A stretch of 16,583 bases of DNA, from contig CAXDRX010000028.1 of NCBI GenBank assembly GCA_963991985.1, forward strand, positions 1 to 16,583, given 5' to 3'. The notes under the pieces are model-generated. The model ran no database searches. It had not been told where the DNA came from and saw only the letters and a program-made list of their open reading frames with translations. Numbering within the stretch: position 1 is the stretch's first letter; each line of letters opens with the position of its first letter. The position numbers were made by a program, and so were the translations under genes. The DNA comes from MED-G17 sp963991985 (GTDB taxonomy: Bacteria > Bacteroidota > Bacteroidia > NS11-12g > UBA9320). Below are positions 15,479 through 16,583 of this stretch, one piece after another.

Positions 15479-15700
15479 TCAGCCTATTTTTGGCCATTCA
15501 TTTGGCTTGTTCCGGTCTTCTTTACAAGCTTCTCCTACTTTACTTCCACATAGGCCGCATTCACCAATTTCATTTGCCAATAGTGGATTTTTGCTGGCAC
15601 AACCTCCTCGTACTTCTCCATCTTTAACAAAAAAAAGTCTTACCGCAAAACCTGCGGTCACAAGACCGACCAAAACAATAGAGAGAAGGAGTGTTGTCAT
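15479..15700 (-). CDS. Small membrane protein with four cysteines; candidate Na+-NQR maturation factor (NqrM-like)
   Basis: The protein has 73 aa on the strand opposite apbE, with tail-to-tail orientation. One membrane helix spans about 2-24. A soluble tail follows with C34, C48, C51 and C59 (RGGCASKNPL, ECGLCGSK, GEAC). The layout of one TM helix followed by four cysteines recalls NqrM (DUF539), which is needed for the iron centre of Na+-NQR in gammaproteobacteria. Cysteine spacing differs (here C-x13-C-x2-C-x7-C), so this is an inferred functional analogue, not a proven homologue. Similar short proteins, often annotated only as membrane or secreted protein, are known to me from other Bacteroidota. 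Start ATG at 15700; a TTG at 15712 in the same frame falls in the promoter box. Confidence 0.8.
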   Translation of the reverse strand: MTTLLLSIVLVGLVTAGFAVRLFFVKDGEVRGGCASKNPLLANEIGECGLCGSKVGEACKEDRNKPNEWPKIG

Positions 15701-15709
15701 TTGAAATAT

Positions 15710-15741
15710 CAAAAGTAGTGGATTTTTTTGCTTGGCTCAAA
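15710..15741 (-). promoter_or_regulatory. Promoter of the four-cysteine protein gene
   Basis: Read on the minus strand, TTTG (15741-15738), a 20-nt spacer and TACTTTTG (15717-15710) form an exact match to the Bacteroidota consensus TTTG-N19-21-TAnnTTTG. The ATG lies 9 nt past the box, so the leader would be very short. This supports the minus-strand gene as real and expressed on its own. Confidence 0.75.
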
Positions 15742-15760
15742 CAATATTGGTACGAAAATT

Positions 15761-15985
15761 GTGGTATCTAGGTACTTGGCAAAGAAAAAAAAAATAAAAT
15801 CATGGTCTTATGTTCTTGTGATACTTGGTTTTATGAATATTCTAGCTTTTTTCTTTGCCAATAGAAAGTTCCAAAACATTCCAGACGATCTTCCTGTTTC
15901 AGACCACAGCTCAATAAAATCTTGGGAGATTTTGAGTTGGTCTTATTCATTTCTGCGTTATATTGCCCCAAAAGGCAAGCAGTAA
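15761..15985 (+). CDS. Small membrane protein upstream of a LytS-type kinase
   Basis: The protein has 74 aa from GTG at 15761. The start is not settled: TTG 15776 gives the plausible beginning MAKKKKIKSW, and TTG 15728 is also in frame but overlaps the minus-strand promoter. A basic N-terminus (AKKKKIKSW) precedes one membrane helix (YVLVILGFMNILAFFF), then a hydrophilic tail ending RYIAPKGKQ. No family is recognised. By the positive-inside rule the tail would lie outside the cytoplasm. The stop is directly followed by the ATG of the kinase gene (0 nt), so both should be co-translated, and the protein might be a partner or signal sensor of the kinase; this is inferred. Confidence 0.55.
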   Translation: MVSRYLAKKKKIKSWSYVLVILGFMNILAFFFANRKFQNIPDDLPVSDHSSIKSWEILSWSYSFLRYIAPKGKQ

Positions 15986-16583
15986 ATGGAAAGGAAATCT
16001 TCACAGTTTGATCTTTATGACCGAATTTCTGCGCTTAAGTTACACCATGTCCTTTTTTGGATGCTCTATTTTTTGTTTTGGTATTACCTAAATAGAAGTT
16101 CCAATGGTCAGTCTTTTGCAGTTCTTAATGCCCTTAAACTGGTTATTTACCATGGTGCTGCAAGCTATTTTAATATCTATGTTTTAATGCCTCAATTTTT
16201 GAGAAGGAAGCTTTATTTTAGCTATTTTCTCTCCCTACTAATGCTGATTTCTTTAACCTCTTTTCTGGTCATTATTACTTATTATTTTGTTGATTTTATT
16301 CCAGAACAAACCAAAGCCTCACTCTGGAGTCAGAGGTTTTTTGCCTTCAATGCCATTAGCATATCTTATACCATAGCGGTTACTTTGTCACTTAAGTTGG
16401 TCAAAAATTGGTACGACAGAGAACAACAAGCCAAAAATCTAGAGAAGCTAAATATCGAAGCAGAACTAAAATTTTTGAAAAGTCAAATAAACCCACATTT
16501 TTTATTCAACAGTTTGAACGGTATTTATGCGCTCGCCCTCCAAAAAGACAACAAAACATCCGAAATGATTTTAAAACTATCAG
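15986..16583 (+). CDS. LytS/YpdA-type sensor histidine kinase, partial (runs off the window)
   Basis: The first 199 residues are visible; the 3' end is cut by the window. Four membrane helices are likely, at about 20-37, 48-67, 78-103 and 120-140. A short coiled coil (142-165, DREQQAKNLEKLNIEAELK) follows, then the phospho-acceptor motif of the His_kinase (PF06580) family, LKSQINPHFLFNSLN, with His171. Such kinases usually work with a LytTR-type response regulator, which is expected just downstream. There is no extracellular sensor domain of note, so the signal is probably sensed in the membrane. Start ATG at 15986, immediately after the stop of the small membrane protein gene. Confidence 0.88.
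   Translation, partial: MERKSSQFDLYDRISALKLHHVLFWMLYFLFWYYLNRSSNGQSFAVLNALKLVIYHGAASYFNIYVLMPQFLRRKLYFSYFLSLLMLISLTSFLVIITYYFVDFIPEQTKASLWSQRFFAFNAISISYTIAVTLSLKLVKNWYDREQQAKNLEKLNIEAELKFLKSQINPHFLFNSLNGIYALALQKDNKTSEMILKLS

Noticed and set aside
15458..15553. 31-codon plus-strand frame MTARKKSSAYF...
   Set aside because: It is antisense to the end of the four-cysteine gene, which has much better support; there is no promoter or family.

Overview
The window looks like a Bacteroidota (Bacteroidetes) chromosome, probably a marine or aquatic lineage with a Na+-translocating respiratory chain. The reasons are the Bacteroidota-style promoters (a TTTG box about 20 nt before TAnnTTTG), the SYGCAMN form of the MiaB N-terminus, weak Shine-Dalgarno signals, the miaB / sigma-54 activator / lptE / TPR protein / secG gene order, and a complete nqrABCDEF-apbE cluster.

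Region 1 (about 1-3400) is visibly more AT-rich and carries accessory genes of phage, plasmid or island type. On the minus strand lies a ParB-nuclease-like domain fused to a beta-class DNA methyltransferase, with a probable terminator. Divergent from it is a plus-strand run of four small genes: a 43-aa basic protein, a 175-aa unknown, a 108-aa very acidic protein and a small HTH protein. A gene-poor stretch of about 350 bp follows (2947-3301), with inverted repeats, a Bacteroidota-like -7 box and the first copies of an AGTTAACCCC iteron family. The iterons run across the junction into the first codons of the ORF that becomes MiaB.

Region 2 (about 3400-7811) is a tightly packed plus-strand operon: miaB (tRNA modification), an AAA+ sigma-54 activator without a sensor domain, lptE (LPS transport lipoprotein), a protein with a C-terminal TPR-like motif, and secG. 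Adjacent genes overlap or are a few nt apart.

Region 3 (7856-8415) is a two-gene unit of a cytoplasmic thioredoxin-like protein and a small conserved acidic protein, overlapping by 4 nt.

Region 4 (8498-15390) has its own promoter and encodes all six Na+-NQR subunits followed by the FMN transferase ApbE, with gaps of 0-4 nt or short overlaps. Both flavinylation motifs (NqrB DGYTGAT, NqrC DGMSGAT), the membrane Fe-site cysteines of NqrD and NqrE and the 2Fe-2S cysteines of NqrF are present, so the complex looks functional. ApbE would attach FMN to NqrB and NqrC.

Region 5 (15391-16583) holds a convergent 73-aa membrane protein with four cysteines and a very good promoter. It is a candidate Na+-NQR maturation factor. 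Divergent from it are a small one-TM protein and the start of a LytS/YpdA-type sensor histidine kinase cut by the window end.

The least ordinary parts are the in-frame join of the AT-rich segment to miaB with its iteron array, the duplicated leader in front of the small-gene operon, and the four-cysteine protein beside apbE.
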